The notes: a model not told the origin generated them from the sequence alone. Positions 21,844 to 33,156 are shown, counted from the first letter of the stretch. The stretch: DNA of 64,000 bases from Spiroplasma endosymbiont of Panorpa germanica (GCF_964019765.1 NZ_OZ026461.1:124001-188000), one strand, 5' to 3'. Program-made: numbers and translations.

Positions 21844-22899
21844 ATGGAAAAAAATAGTATTCTTCAAATCCGAAACATAACCAAGGACTATGATGGAAAA
21901 GTTGTTTTAAAAGGTATTAGTTTAAATATCCATGAAGGAGAATTTATTACACTTTTAGGTCCTAGTGGATGTGGTAAAACAACAACCTTGAATATTATCG
22001 GAGGATTTGAAAAACCCAATTCAGGAGAAATTCTGTTTGAAAATAAAAATCTTTTAGCACTACCAATTAATAAGAGACAAATGAACACAATCTTTCAAGG
22101 ATATGCGCTTTTTCCGCACTTGGATGTTTTTGATAATGTGGCATATGGTCTTAGAAATAAAAAAACAAAACCTGACATCATTGAAAAAGAAGTGATGCAG
22201 CATTTAAAACAAGTTGGTTTACTAGGAAGTGAAAATAAAAGAGTCGATGAATTATCTGGGGGGCAAAAACAACGTGTGGCAATTGCTAGAGCACTAGTTA
22301 TGAAACCCAAAATCCTCTTATTAGATGAACCAATGTCGGCACTAGATGTTCACTTAAAGAAAATCATGCAAGCGGAATTAAAAAGACTACAATTAGAAGT
22401 TGGAATTACTTTTATTTTAGTTACCCACGATCAAGAAGAGGCCTTAACGCTAAGCGATCGAGTGGTGGTTATGAATCAAGGAACAGTTCAACAAGTTGGA
22501 ACTCCAGAAGATATTTATAATGAACCTGAGAACAAATGAGTGGCGAAATTTATTGGAACCAGCAATGTAATTGAAGACGGAATTTTTATTAAGGATCGTA
22601 AAGTTAAAATTGATAATCAAGAATTTAGTTGTCAAGATAAAGGTTTTGGTGAGAATGACGAAAACATTGATATAGTAATTAGACCCGAAGATATTGATAT
22701 TGAACCAGTGGAAAAAGGTTTTTTCAAAGGTAAAGTTGAAAGTGTTATTTTTAAAGGGGTTTATTATGAAGTTGTTGTAGCAACTAAATTTAGAAATTGA
22801 TTAATCCACACAACGGACTTAATCGAAGAGGGATCTGAAGTCGGGATTCGTTGAAATGTTGAAGATATTCATGTAATGTGAAAAGAAATTGATAACTAA
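21844..22899 (+). CDS. potA: Spermidine/putrescine ABC transporter ATPase
   Basis: 351 residues. Walker A GPSGCGKTTT lies near residue 40, with Q-loop FQGYALFPH, signature LSGGQKQRVAIARAL, Walker B ILLLDEPMSALD and switch VTHDQEEAL. A C-terminal TOBE-like regulatory domain contains DIVIRPEDIDI. This layout is typical of PotA. AAAGGAG lies before ATG 21844. The stop overlaps the potB start (TAATG), coupling their translation. The operon continues as potB and potCD. Confidence 0.94.
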
Positions 22900-23906
22900 T
22901 GAGTGAACTTAAAAATAAAGATACAATCGAATCGAATTCAGAAAAAGAAAATATCTTTGAAGAAATTGAAGCGGTTCACGAAGAATTAAATTCAACCGAC
23001 GATCCCAAATCAACCAAACCACCAGGAGTTTTTTATAAGCTAAAGAACTCTAACTTTATTGCAAAAACCAGTCAAAAAACTTGACCAATCTTACTACCGT
23101 TTATTATTGTAATGGTATTTTTAATAATCCTTCCCTTAATTGGAATTGTGGTATATGCTATAATTCAACCAACTAATAATAGCTTAGTATTTAAATTAAG
23201 CTTAGAAAATTTTGTAAAATTATTTAGCGATTCTAATATAATGATTGCGATGTTACTTTCAATTGCTTATGCTTTTGTTGCGGCTTTTTTCTGTGTTCTA
23301 ATTGGCTATCCGATTGCTTACATAATGGCACAACTAAAAAGTAAAATGCTAGCCAAAAATGTTTGAGTTTTAGTGACAATGCCGATATGAATTAGTATGT
23401 TAATGAAAGTAATAGGGTTACAAACGGTGTTTTATATTTTAGCACCAACAGCATTGGGAACTCCAATTGCGATTATCATTGGGATGGTTTACATGTTTTT
23501 ACCATTCTGTATTACCCCGATTTATAACTCTCTAGAAAGTATGGATAAAAGTCAACTGCTTGCAGCTAAAGATTTGGGCGCAAGTGACTCTAAAGCTTTC
23601 TTCCAATTTACTTTAAGACAATCAATTCCAGGAGTTCTAGCTGGATTCACCTTAGTAATTATTCAAGCGGCAACTTCGCTAATAGTTGTTCGTTATTTAG
23701 GAGATGGGAAAATCAACTTAATTTCCTCTATCATTGAATCTTACTTCTTTAAAGGAAGCAATTTTGGATATGGGGCAGCAATTTCAGTTGTTTTAGCAAT
23801 CCTGATTGGAATTCTAATGCTTGTAATTAAACTAATCACAAATAAGTTTGAAGGAGGTTCAAGTAAAAAATGAAAAAATTCTTTAAATCAAGCTATTTCG
23901 CAATAA
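22899..23906 (+). CDS. potB: Spermidine/putrescine ABC transporter permease PotB
   Basis: 335 residues. A charged cytoplasmic N-terminus of about 65 residues precedes six membrane segments; the EAA loop that contacts the ATPase is LLAAKDLGASDSKAFFQFTL. At 23871-23873 the frame meets UGA; with code 4 it is Trp and translation continues eleven more residues to TAA at 23904-23906. This gives a 37-base overlap with potCD, whose ribosome site AAGGAGGT (23851-23858) lies inside potB. Under the standard code potB would end in SSKK. Confidence 0.92.
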
Positions 23907-26900
23907 TAATGGCTTTTATCTACATCCCTATTATTGTTATGATGATTTATTCATTTAACTCTGGGAAAACTATTTCACAATTTGAAGGATGAAGTTTGAA
24001 ATGATACTCAGAATTCTTTAAGAACAGTCCTTTTATCAAATCAATCATTACCTCTTTATTTGTGGCGATTGTTTCAACAACGATTTCAGTTATCATCGGA
24101 ACGCTAGCTGCAATTGGACTTAGTCGTGTTAATCGTACAACCCGCAATACATGATTTTCGATTGCCAACATTCCATTAGTAAATGCAGATGTCATCACGG
24201 CGGTTAGTTTAATGGTTGTCTTTATTATCGCGGGGTTAAAATTTGGAATTATGACCCTGATTGCAGCCCATATTTCATTTAACGTACCTTACGTATTAAT
24301 AACAGTGATGCCAAGATTGAGAAAAATCGATCCTAATGTCATTGATGCAAGTTATGACCTGGGAAGTACCTCAAGACAAACAATGTTTAAAATAGTATTA
24401 CCAATTTTAAGACCAGCCATTATTGCAGCAACAGCAATTGCTTTTGCAATGAGTTTTGATGATTTCATTATTTCTTACTTTACTGGCGGGGATCAAACCA
24501 ACGTATCAACATTTATTTATACAGCCAAGAAGATTCAACCATACATTAATGCATTTGGAACAATTCTTGTTGGGGTAATCGTTTTATCAATTCTAATTTG
24601 AAATACAATTACCTTTACTAAGTCGCGCAAAGACGAAATAAAAAAACAGATCAAAGAAGGTTACTACAAATCAAAACAAATCGATGATTTAAATCGTCAA
24701 TTAACAATCTTGTACCAAGAATTGATTTCTAATAAAACTATTAAGAAAAGTTGAAAGCCAAGTTTGCGAATGAAAGCATTCTTTTTGAGGATCCAAATTA
24801 GGATTTTGGAAAACAAAAACTACAATGCCAAAATCTCAAAACTGGAATGAAAAAAAGAATTAGTTAAAAACGAAATTAAATATGAAAAAAAATTATTCGT
24901 AGCTTATGCTAAATCGCAGTCTAAAATGAAGCTCTTGGAGCAACAATTATTAAAAAACTACAAGAGTCATCGTAAATCTCGTTTTCAAAGTGCTATTATC
25001 AAGTTATCAAAACGAATCAAAAATTATGAAGCAGAAATTGAAGCTATTAATGAAAGAAACCAAAGTGACTTGGAATGAATCAAAGAGATTGACCAAGAAA
25101 TTTTAGAAATTCAATCTGAGTGAAATGCAAATAGCATTCTCTCTAAAAAAGAGAATCTGCAGTATCGTAAAAAAATTAAAAAACTGCAAATAAAACGCGA
25201 TGAACTAAAAGAGGGTAGAAACCAGTTGAAACTTCGACTGATTCTTGAAAAATTAAAAAACTTACAACTTCGCTCACAAGAACAAATTCAAGATTTAGTT
25301 GAAAAACAAAAAGACCTAAGTAAATTATTGTTCTTGAAAGTTTCATTAACAAGTAGTGTTGATAAAAAAATTGCCAAAATTATGGGAAAACCAGATTTAG
25401 ACATGGATGATAAAAAGATATTAGAAAATCTTGAGACTGAAAGATCAGAAGTGCTAGAAAACCGTCGTAATTTAATTAGAGAAAAAATTGTAACAATAGA
25501 AAATAAAATTGAATCAATTCAAGTTAAAACAGATCAAAAAAGAGAAAAATTATTTCCTGCTTTAAGTGATGGAGAAATTATTGCAAGTCACAATAAAGGT
25601 TTCTTCAAACGTTCTTGAAAAGGATTAATGGCGTTTTCTCTATTCACAGCTTCTTTCACTTTGCTAACTGTGGCCTATGTGAGAAATAATATCTATGACT
25701 TAGTAATAGGTAACTGAGGATCTTATATTAATCCTGAACTTATTTCAGAATTTGAAAAAAGATATAATGTTACTGTTAACTATCAACAATTTGATTCAAA
25801 CGAATCTTTATATAATAAGCTATATACTTTTAACTATGATGTGATGGTTCCAAGTGACTATATGGTTCAAAAACTTGCAAGTGAAGGCAAATTATTAGAA
25901 CTAGATTATAGTAAAATTAATTTATATGGTACTTTTAAAGATGACTTGGGCAAAGACCATTATTTTAAGGACTTAGAGGGAAATAAAATTAATAATTCTG
26001 CTGATAAGTACGAAGTAAATTCACATTTAATGAAATTAATGTTTGAATCAAGTACTGAATCAGTGGAACCAAATCCGAACTTAAATCAAAATATTACTGA
26101 TTATGCAATTCCTTATTTTTGAGGAGACTTAGTGGTTGTTGCCAACCCAAATCCAAAGGTTTTAAAATTTTTAGAATCTCAAGGAATTCAAACTCAAAAC
26201 CAACAAATCGATTCAAAAGATTTGAGCTGAGATATTTTTTGACAAGCTGCTAATGCAGGATTAAATGTAAGATTAAACGAGGATGCTAAAAATATTTTTG
26301 CCATAGCCTCAGAAAAAATGTTTGGAACTATTCAACCAAAATTACACCAACTAGATGAAACTGTTGCGGAACTAAGAAAACTTATCTTGAAACCAAATGT
26401 TTCATTACTGGGGGATAATTTAATTGAAAAAGTTGCTTTAGGTGACTTTGATCTGGCGTTAATGTACAATGGTGATGCAATTTACGCTAACCAAATTTTT
26501 AACGGGGAAGCTGAGCTAGAAGATGAAGACGATGAATTCTTATTCAATCAAAAATCTGATGCAGATAATCAGTTCTTCATTTACGGACGCCCAGGAAAAG
26601 TTCATTCAGATGGTCATACCGAAGGAACTAATGTATTTTCAGATAATATGGTAATTAATAAAGTTAATCGTAATATTGATTTATCTTACAAGTGAATTAA
26701 TTTCATGTTAGAAAAAGCTCAAGATTTAACTGAATATGTGGGAATTACATCCCCGATTCAATCAGCAATGGACAATGTTGTGGGGGAAGGCGGGCTGTTT
26801 GCTAGCTACAAACAACTTTACCAACCACAAATCACTTTTGATGAAAATGCTAAGGGTACTGCCTTTAAATTTACCAAACAAGACGAAGCGCTAAATAATA

Positions 26901-26944
26901 AAATAATTGACGCTTTTAATTCTTTGGTAGCTGGTAAAAATTAA
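23870..26944 (+). CDS. potCD: Fused polyamine permease and binding protein PotCD with a coiled-coil insert
   Basis: One uninterrupted frame of 1024 residues with many UGA-Trp codons. Residues 1-~245 are PotC: six membrane segments and EAA loop VIDASYDLGSTSRQTMFKIV. Residues ~250-580 are highly charged, rich in Lys, Glu, Gln and Leu and almost free of Pro and Gly, as in long coiled coils. A membrane segment near 586-605 (LMAFSLFTASFTLLTVAYVR) then places residues ~610-1024 outside as the PotD-like binding domain (NWGSYINPELISEFEKRYNV, VMVPSDYMV, YAIPYFWGDLVV). PotC-PotD fusions are known in mollicutes. The function of the coiled coil is unknown. Confidence 0.92.
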
Positions 26945-26953
26945 ACCATAATC

Positions 26954-26987
26954 AAAAAAGCTTTATTTAAATAAAGCTTTTTTTAAA
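26954..26987 (+). terminator. Terminator of the pot operon
   Basis: A perfect 30-base palindrome (26954-26983) with AAAAAAGC/GCTTTTTT ends, followed by further T. Its A and T ends and position at the operon end mark it as a terminator, unlike the palindrome at 18681. Confidence 0.85.
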
Positions 26988-27065
26988 TAAAATATTTTTT
27001 TATTGACTTTATACATTAATTAAATTAAAATAAAAAATGGATTAATTATCCAGAAAGAGGAAAAT

Positions 27066-27650
27066 ATGAAGAAATTATTATCAATTTTAGCCGCATTTGG
27101 ATTATCAGCTTCAGCAGCAACTTCAGTTGTTGCATGTGATTCAGGTGATAGTGCGTCTGAAAAACTTGTAAAAGATTTTTACAAAAATTTAAAAGCTCCA
27201 GCAAATGAAGATGAAGCTGGACATGCCTATGATGACTTAATGGACGCAAGAAGTAAAGCTGTTAAAGAAATCAAGGAGGATGTATTTGATACTGAAGAAC
27301 CCGAAGGAAATGTAACTCAAGAAGAATTAGATGCTATTGAAAATCATGAAAAAGCTCAATTAGTATTCGCTTACAATGTCACAATGGAATATTATGATAT
27401 TTATGATTATATTTGAGATGGCGATAAGCAAGACGCTTTAGATCTACTACCAGAATTCAAAAAGCTTAAGGATTATAAAATGGACGTTCAAGACACAGGA
27501 CTCAAATCTAATTTTGCACCTTCAAAAGCAAATAAAGAAGGTATTGACAAATTAAGTAAAGATCTTGAAGAAAAAATCAACGCTATCAAAGTTGATACTG
27601 AAGAACCTGAAGAACCAGGAACTGAAACAGAAGAAACTGTAACTAAATAA
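27066..27650 (+). CDS. Lipoprotein, hypothetical
   Basis: 194 residues. The signal peptide MKKLLSILAAFGLSASAATS is followed by the lipobox VVAC, typical of Spiroplasma/Mesoplasma lipoproteins; after processing Cys24 would be lipid-anchored outside the membrane. The mature part is acidic and helical (ENHEKAQLVFAYNVTMEYYD), ending in a low-complexity EEPEEPGTETEET tail. One UGA (YI-W-DGD) is Trp. GAAAGAGG precedes the start. It is flanked by terminators, so it is monocistronic. Confidence 0.85.
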
Positions 27651-27668
27651 TTTAAATATTTATAAAAG

Positions 27669-27694
27669 AAAAGTGAGTTAAATCACTTTTTTTA
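27669..27694 (+). terminator. Terminator after the lipoprotein gene
   Basis: Stem AAAAGTGA (27669-27676) / TCACTTTT (27683-27690), then T run. Confidence 0.85.
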
Positions 27695-27786
27695 TTTATC
27701 TTGGCTTGTATAATAATTTCACTATTTCAACTGTATTTAGTATTTTTTAAGCCTTTTCAAACAAAAAGCAATGATTTACTTCAAAA

Positions 27787-27802
27787 ACTAAAATATTTTA
27801 GT
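27787..27802. repeat. 16-bp palindrome next to the tRNA-Cys promoter
   Basis: ACTAAAATATTTTAGT is perfectly symmetrical and its last T is the first base of TATAAT at 27802-27807, the likely -10 box of tRNA-Cys. It may be an operator or chance symmetry in A/T-rich DNA. Confidence 0.4.
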
Positions 27803-27820
27803 ATAATTATATTTGGTAAT

Positions 27821-27895
27821 GGTGGTATAGCCAAGAGGCTAAGGCGTGGGACTGCAACTCCCTGATCACCGGTTCGACTCCGGTTACCACCTCCA
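27821..27895 (+). tRNA. tRNA-Cys (anticodon GCA)
   Basis: Acceptor GGTGGTA / TACCACC, anticodon loop CTGCAAC, T arm ACCGG/CCGGT, discriminator T (the U73 identity element of Cys) and encoded CCA. Confidence 0.97.
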
Positions 27896-27907
27896 AATAA
27901 AAACGAC

Positions 27908-27926
27908 TGCGCTTTTGCGCATTTTT
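27908..27926 (+). terminator. Short terminator after tRNA-Cys
   Basis: TGCGC / GCGCA stem with TTTT loop and TTTTT tail. It separates tRNA-Cys from the following tRNA cluster. Confidence 0.7.
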
Positions 27927-28050
27927 ATTTACTGATTTTTTAAAAAAAATCAAATTATTTCAAAAAAATATTAATATTTTGTTATAATAAAAAAGTCGCC
28001 AGAATTGTAAAAAAATGAAAATTTTTATGTAATTTTGAGCAGACTTGTAT

Positions 28051-28056
28051 TATAAT
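28051..28056 (+). promoter_or_regulatory. -10 box of the nine-tRNA cluster
   Basis: TATAAT within TTGTATTATAATATC, 19 bases before tRNA-Arg. A second TATAAT-like box lies near 27981. The -35 is unclear. Confidence 0.5.
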
Positions 28057-28074
28057 ATCATAGGTATGTTTAAT

Positions 28075-28151
28075 GCGCCCGTAGATCAATTGGATAGATC
28101 GTTTGACTACGGATCAAAAGGTTAGGGGTTCGAGTCCCTTCGGGCGCGCCA
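28075..28151 (+). tRNA. tRNA-Arg (anticodon ACG)
   Basis: Acceptor GCGCCCG / CGGGCGC, anticodon loop GACTACGGA region with ACG (read as ICG after deamination), discriminator G and encoded CCA. Confidence 0.96.
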
Positions 28152-28164
28152 TTTTAAACCCAAG

Positions 28165-28195
28165 ACATGTGATTTCTAATGGACGAATCATATGT
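28165..28195 (+). other. Hairpin between tRNA-Arg and tRNA-Pro
   Basis: ACATGTGATT (28165-28174) pairs with AATCATATGT (28186-28195), one G-U, around an 11-base loop. No T run follows, so a terminator is unlikely; a processing or spacer structure of the tRNA precursor is possible. Confidence 0.45.
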
Positions 28196-28202
28196 TTAAT
28201 AC

Positions 28203-28279
28203 CGGGAAGTGGCTCAGTTTGGTAGAGCATTCGGTTTGGGACCGAAGGGTCGCAGGTTCAAATCCTGTCTTCCCGACCA
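28203..28279 (+). tRNA. tRNA-Pro (anticodon TGG)
   Basis: Acceptor CGGGAAG / CTTCCCG, anticodon stem TTCGG/CCGAA around TTTGGGA, discriminator A and encoded CCA. Confidence 0.97.
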
Positions 28280-28298
28280 TTTATTAATTTATTTTTAT

Positions 28299-28374
28299 GG
28301 GCCCTTAGCTCAGCTGGGAGAGCACCTGCCTTGCACGCAGGGGGTCGACGGTTCGATCCCGTTAGGGTCCACCA
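28299..28374 (+). tRNA. tRNA-Ala (anticodon TGC)
   Basis: Acceptor GGGCCCT / AGGGTCC contains the G3-U70 pair that identifies alanine tRNAs; anticodon loop CTTGCAC, discriminator A and encoded CCA. Confidence 0.97.
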
Positions 28375-28389
28375 TTTTATTTTTTTTAC

Positions 28390-28466
28390 GGCGGAGTAGC
28401 TCAGTTGGTTAGAGCGTTCGGCTCATACCCGAAAGGTCAGGAGTTCAAGTCTCCTCCCCGCTACCA
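28390..28466 (+). tRNA. Elongator tRNA-Met (anticodon CAT)
   Basis: Acceptor GGCGGAG / CCCCGCT with a G-U first pair and one A-C mismatch at the sixth position; anticodon loop CTCATAC, encoded CCA. Overall sequence resembles the elongator Met tRNA of Firmicutes rather than initiator or Ile2. Confidence 0.85.
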
Positions 28467-28477
28467 TATTTAATTTT

Positions 28478-28554
28478 GGACCTTTAGCTCAGTTGGTTAG
28501 AGCATCCGGCTCATAACCGGACGGTCATTGGTTCAAGTCCAATAAGGTCCACCA
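28478..28554 (+). tRNA. tRNA-Ile2 (anticodon CAT, lysidine type)
   Basis: Acceptor GGACCTT / AAGGTCC, anticodon CAT in CTCATAA. The body closely follows the Bacillus minor Ile tRNA that TilS converts to lysidine-34 to read AUA. Confidence 0.85.
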
Positions 28555-28605
28555 TGATTAGCTAAACAAGGCGGATTGTGAAGGACCCAAAATTCAACTT
28601 TTTGT

Positions 28606-28698
28606 GGAAGATTACCCAAGCCTGGCTGAAGGGGTCGGTCTTGAAAACCGAGAGTCGGGGAAACCCGAGCGGGGGTTCGAATCCCTCATCTTCCGCCA
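28606..28698 (+). tRNA. tRNA-Ser (anticodon TGA)
   Basis: Class II tRNA with a long variable arm (GTCGGGGAAACCCGAGC). Acceptor GGAAGAT / ATCTTCC, anticodon loop CTTGAAA, discriminator G and encoded CCA. Confidence 0.97.
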
Positions 28699-28714
28699 TT
28701 TTTTATATTATTAT

Positions 28715-28790
<76 letters not shown>

Positions 28791-28792
28791 TT

Positions 28793-28869
28793 GGCCCCAT
28801 AGCGAAGTTGGTTATCGCGCCTCCCTGTCACGGAGGAGATCACGAGTTCGAGTCTCGTTGGGGTCGCCA
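28793..28869 (+). tRNA. tRNA-Asp (anticodon GTC)
   Basis: Acceptor GGCCCCA / TGGGGTC, anticodon loop CTGTCAC, discriminator G and encoded CCA. It starts two bases after fMet. Confidence 0.96.
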
Positions 28870-28875
28870 TCACAT

Positions 28876-28951
28876 GGTTTTGTAGCTCAGTCGGTAGAGC
28901 AATTGATTGAAGCTCAATGTGTCGGCGGTTCAATTCCGTCCAAAACCACCA
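28876..28951 (+). tRNA. tRNA-Phe (anticodon GAA)
   Basis: Acceptor GGTTTTG / CAAAACC, anticodon loop TTGAAGC, discriminator A and encoded CCA. Last tRNA of the cluster. Confidence 0.97.
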
Positions 28952-28965
28952 TTTAAGTAACTTAG

Positions 28966-28987
28966 AGATGCGCTGCATCTTTTTTTT
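28966..28987 (+). terminator. Terminator of the tRNA cluster
   Basis: AGATGC / GCATCT with loop GCT and a run of at least seven T. Confidence 0.88.
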
Positions 28988-29035
28988 GTCCAAAAGTAGT
29001 TTATAATCATAGTAAGATAATAAAGTGAGGCAATT

Positions 29036-29773
29036 ATGTTTTTAAAAAAGTCATTAAATTCAAATTTTATATTTAATCGAGGCGAGTGACTGGTCTATTT
29101 TGATGAAAATAATATTTTAAAAAAATCCAAATTGTCAATTCGAAGAGCAGGTAGAAAAATTAAAAATTATGAAAATTTTACCCAGTTTAAGAGATGGATA
29201 CTTTGAAGATGAATAAACAAAAATTTTGTTTTTGATGAGAAATTCATCAATGGTTTTTTTAAACTCGTAAAGAAGATGGATATAACTCTGACATCAGAGG
29301 AAAATAGGTTCATTTTTAATGTTCAAGAAATTTATTTCAACAGTTGGCGTCCTCTAAAAGAACTGCCAGTTCGTTTTCAAGTGGAACCAAAAGAAATAAT
29401 CAACTTTAAGGAAAGTTCAGTAAATGTTCACGAACTAATCCAAGACGAATCAAAATCGGGTGAAAAAATTAAGGCCAAATTTGATAATAATTACGACCTT
29501 TACTTTTCTTTTAAAAATATTTATTTCTGTGATAATAATCAGAAGTTTATCAAGAAAATTAATCTTAAAAAAGTAGAGAAAATTGAGTTAAAACATTTTG
29601 GAGTTATTATCCGTTTTAACGATCATAACTATTTATTCAGGGGCCCCAATAAATTGCTAATTTATTCAATTTTGCAAAGAATAATGCCGACTTATTTGGC
29701 CCCACTAAATACTTATCCAGATTTATATGGTTACTTTGATTTTTGATCAAAAATACAACAAAAAGTTCTTTAA
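29036..29773 (+). CDS. Hypothetical protein, 245 residues
   Basis: Read with UGA as Trp at four places, including a Trp-rich stretch KRWILWRW near residue 60. ATG 29036 has GTGAGG upstream. The protein is basic in its first third, then mixed, with no membrane segment or signal. The segment RGPNKLLIYSILQRIMP near the C-terminus is the only strongly patterned part. I do not recognise a family. It lies between the tRNA cluster and tpiA without a clear terminator after it, so it may be transcribed with tpiA. Confidence 0.7.
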
Positions 29774-29853
29774 TAATTTTGTTCGTACTCTCTTTAAGAA
29801 GGTGTTTGGAAGTGTTATAATTTTTTGGTAGTAGAAAAAAGGAGAAACTCAAT

Positions 29854-30599
<746 letters not shown>

Positions 30600-30600
<1 letters not shown>

Positions 30601-31427
30601 TGAGCGAAATTAAATTATTAGCTTTGGATATGGACGGAACTAGTTATGAACCGATGGGAGAAATTGTGTCAAAAAATAAAGACGCAATTATTCAAGTAAT
30701 TGAAAAAAATATCCCTGTTGTTTTTATTACCGGTCGACCAATTCATAGTCCTAAAAATAAATTACTAGAAAATGGATTTCTATCTAGTAACACAATCATG
30801 GCTGGATTTAATGGGGCTTGCATCTTTGATTTAAAAAATCAAAAGGTCATTGATGCAAATCCAATTCCTAAGGAATTGGTTAATCAAGTATTTCAACTAA
30901 CTATAAAAGAAGAATTCCAAGATGTTATCGTTTGGGGATATAGTACGGATTTTAAGGAATCAGTTATTAATAATTTAAATACTAATAGTAGCGAAATCAT
31001 TAAAGAACAAAAATTCTTTACTGGGGATTTTGTTAGTTTCGAAGATCTTAAAGGACCATATGATAAAGATTGCTATAAATTGTTAATTTTTAACTTTGAA
31101 GAAAGTTTTATTAAGGAACTTAAAAAAATGGGTCTAGAAACTGCGGTTAATATTAACAAGACTGCTTGTGAAGTTAATGCTAAAAACATTAATAAAAAGC
31201 ACGCGATTAAATTTTTAGAAGAAACATTTAAAATCGATGCCAAAAACATGATGGCAATGGGAGATGGTAGCAACGACATTCCAATGATGGAATATGTTGG
31301 CTTTCCTGTTTCTTTCACAAATTGCGTGGATCATATAAAAAAAATAGCTAAAGCTCACATTGATCTAGATTGATCGCAAGCAGCTGTTAGCGAAGCTATC
31401 AATAAATATATATTAAAAAACAATTAG
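30600..31427 (+). CDS. Cof-type HAD phosphatase
   Basis: 275 residues. HAD motifs: LALDMDGTSYE (I, nucleophile Asp), VVFITGRP (II), the lysine of KKHAIKFLEE (III) and MAMGDGSNDIPMMEYVG (IV). A C2-type cap lies between II and III, as in the Cof/YidA group that dephosphorylates sugar phosphates and similar metabolites. The start shares a base with the tpiA stop and gpmI follows after 9 bases. A housekeeping role against sugar-phosphate build-up would fit the context (inference); the substrate is not readable. Confidence 0.9.
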
Positions 31428-31436
31428 GAGAATAAA

Positions 31437-33026
31437 ATGAAAACAAAACAACCAATTTTACTTGCAATTTTGGATGGATGGGGAATTGCTCCTGAAAATC
31501 AAGGAAATGCAGTAACAAGCGCTAAAATGGATTTCGTGGAGTCTTTGAAAAAAGATTATCCATGAGTTGAAGCTCACGCAAGTGGAGAATGAGTAGGTTT
31601 ACCTGATGGTCAAATGGGTAACTCAGAAGTTGGACATATCCATTTAGGATCTGGAAGAATTAAATATGAATCTCTAACTTTAATTAATCAAGCCATCAAA
31701 AATGCAACTTTCAGCAAAAATGAGGAAATCATTAAAGCTGTTGAATTTGCTAAAAAAAATAACAAAGCTTTCCATATTATGGGACTGTATTCAGATGGTG
31801 GGGTTCATGCTCACATGAACCATATGTTAGCAGCTTTTGAAACTGCCGCTAATTTAGGATTAAAAGAAATTTACGTTCACCTTTTCGCTGATGGAAGAGA
31901 TACTAAACCGACTGTCCTAGAAACTTATCTAGCTCCTTTAGAAAAATTGTTTAATCAATATCAAGTTGGTCAAATTGGATCAATTAGTGGTAGATTTTAT
32001 GCAATGGATCGTGATAAACGTTTTGAAAGAACAGCACAAGCTTATGAAACTTTATTCACTCGCAAAGGGAAAACTTCATTTGAAGATCCAAGAGCCTATA
32101 TTAAAGCACAATATGATTTAGGAAAAGATGATGAAGGAATTATTCCAGCATTTAATAGTAAAGCCAAAGACGGATTTATTAAAAAAGGTGATGCAGTTCT
32201 ATTCGCTAACTTTAGACCAGATCGAGCTATTCAATTAGCCGCAACTATTACAAGCAAAGATTACTTAGCTTGAAAAGATGATTCTTTTAAAAACCTGGAA
32301 TTTATTGGAAATGATATTCACTTCGTTTCAATGATGGAATACTCACAAGTAGTAGGTTCTCCATTAGTGGCCTTTAAATCAATTGAAGTTGTTAATGGTT
32401 TAGGGGAATGATTAAGTAAAAAAGAATACAAACAATTAAGAATTGCTGAAACTGAAAAAATTGCTCACGTAACTTTCTTTTTTGATGGAGGAAAAGACTA
32501 TTTCAAAAATGGTCTAGCATCTCAAGATGAAATCGCCTTAAAAGGTGCTAGTGCTGATTTAATCGCTTCTCCTAAAGTTGCAACTTACGATTTAAAACCA
32601 GAAATGAGCGCAAAAGAAATTACTGATAAACTTATTGAAGAAATTAACCGCAATGAATTTGATGTTATTGTTTTAAACTATGCAAACTGTGATATGGTAG
32701 GACATACTGGAATTTTAGATTCAACAATAGTTGCTGTGAAAACTTTAGATGCACAATTAAAACGTGTTCATGAGGCAATGCAAAAAGTTAATGGGGTAAT
32801 GATTATTACAGCCGACCACGGAAATGCTGAAATCATGATCGACCAAGAAGGTGGACCTAATAAGAAACACACTAGCCAATTGGTTCCAATTATTATTACT
32901 AAAAAAGATTTAAAACTACGTAATAAAGATGCTGCAATCGCTGACATCGCCCCAACTATTTTAGATTTACTAGGTGAAGAAGTTCCAAGTGAAATGACTC
33001 AACCAAGTTTAATTGTTAAAAAGTAA
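31437..33026 (+). CDS. gpmI: 2,3-bisphosphoglycerate-independent phosphoglycerate mutase
   Basis: 529 residues, usual for iPGM of the alkaline-phosphatase superfamily, which needs Mn. The N-terminal metal site is LLAILDGWGI, the serine nucleophile lies in DGQMGNSEVGHIHLG, VHAHMNH and FADGRDTKP follow, and the C-terminal metal sites are NYANCDMVGHTG and TADHGNAE. It converts 3- to 2-phosphoglycerate. TAGGAG precedes ATG 31437. The gene ends the tpiA unit and is followed by a terminator. Confidence 0.97.
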
Positions 33027-33035
33027 CTAATAAAT

Positions 33036-33062
33036 AAATGACGATTTATCGTCATTTTTTTA
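33036..33062 (+). terminator. Terminator of the tpiA-gpmI unit
   Basis: AAATGACGAT (33036-33045) / ATCGTCATTT (33048-33057) followed by T. Confidence 0.88.
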
Positions 33063-33156
33063 ATCTTAATTATTTCTACAAATAATTTTTATCCCTAAGT
33101 CCAAAAATTAAAACTTTAAGGTATAATAAAAAAATAAAGATTTAAGGAGAATAGAA

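Noticed and set aside
23870-26944. PotCD fusion as a sequencing or assembly artefact
   Set aside because: The frame is open throughout, with UGA-Trp use and coiled-coil composition consistent across the joint; fusions of this kind are known in mollicutes.
26954-26983. 30-bp palindrome considered as a second operator like the one at 18681
   Set aside because: It ends in A and T runs directly after the pot operon and is better explained as a terminator.
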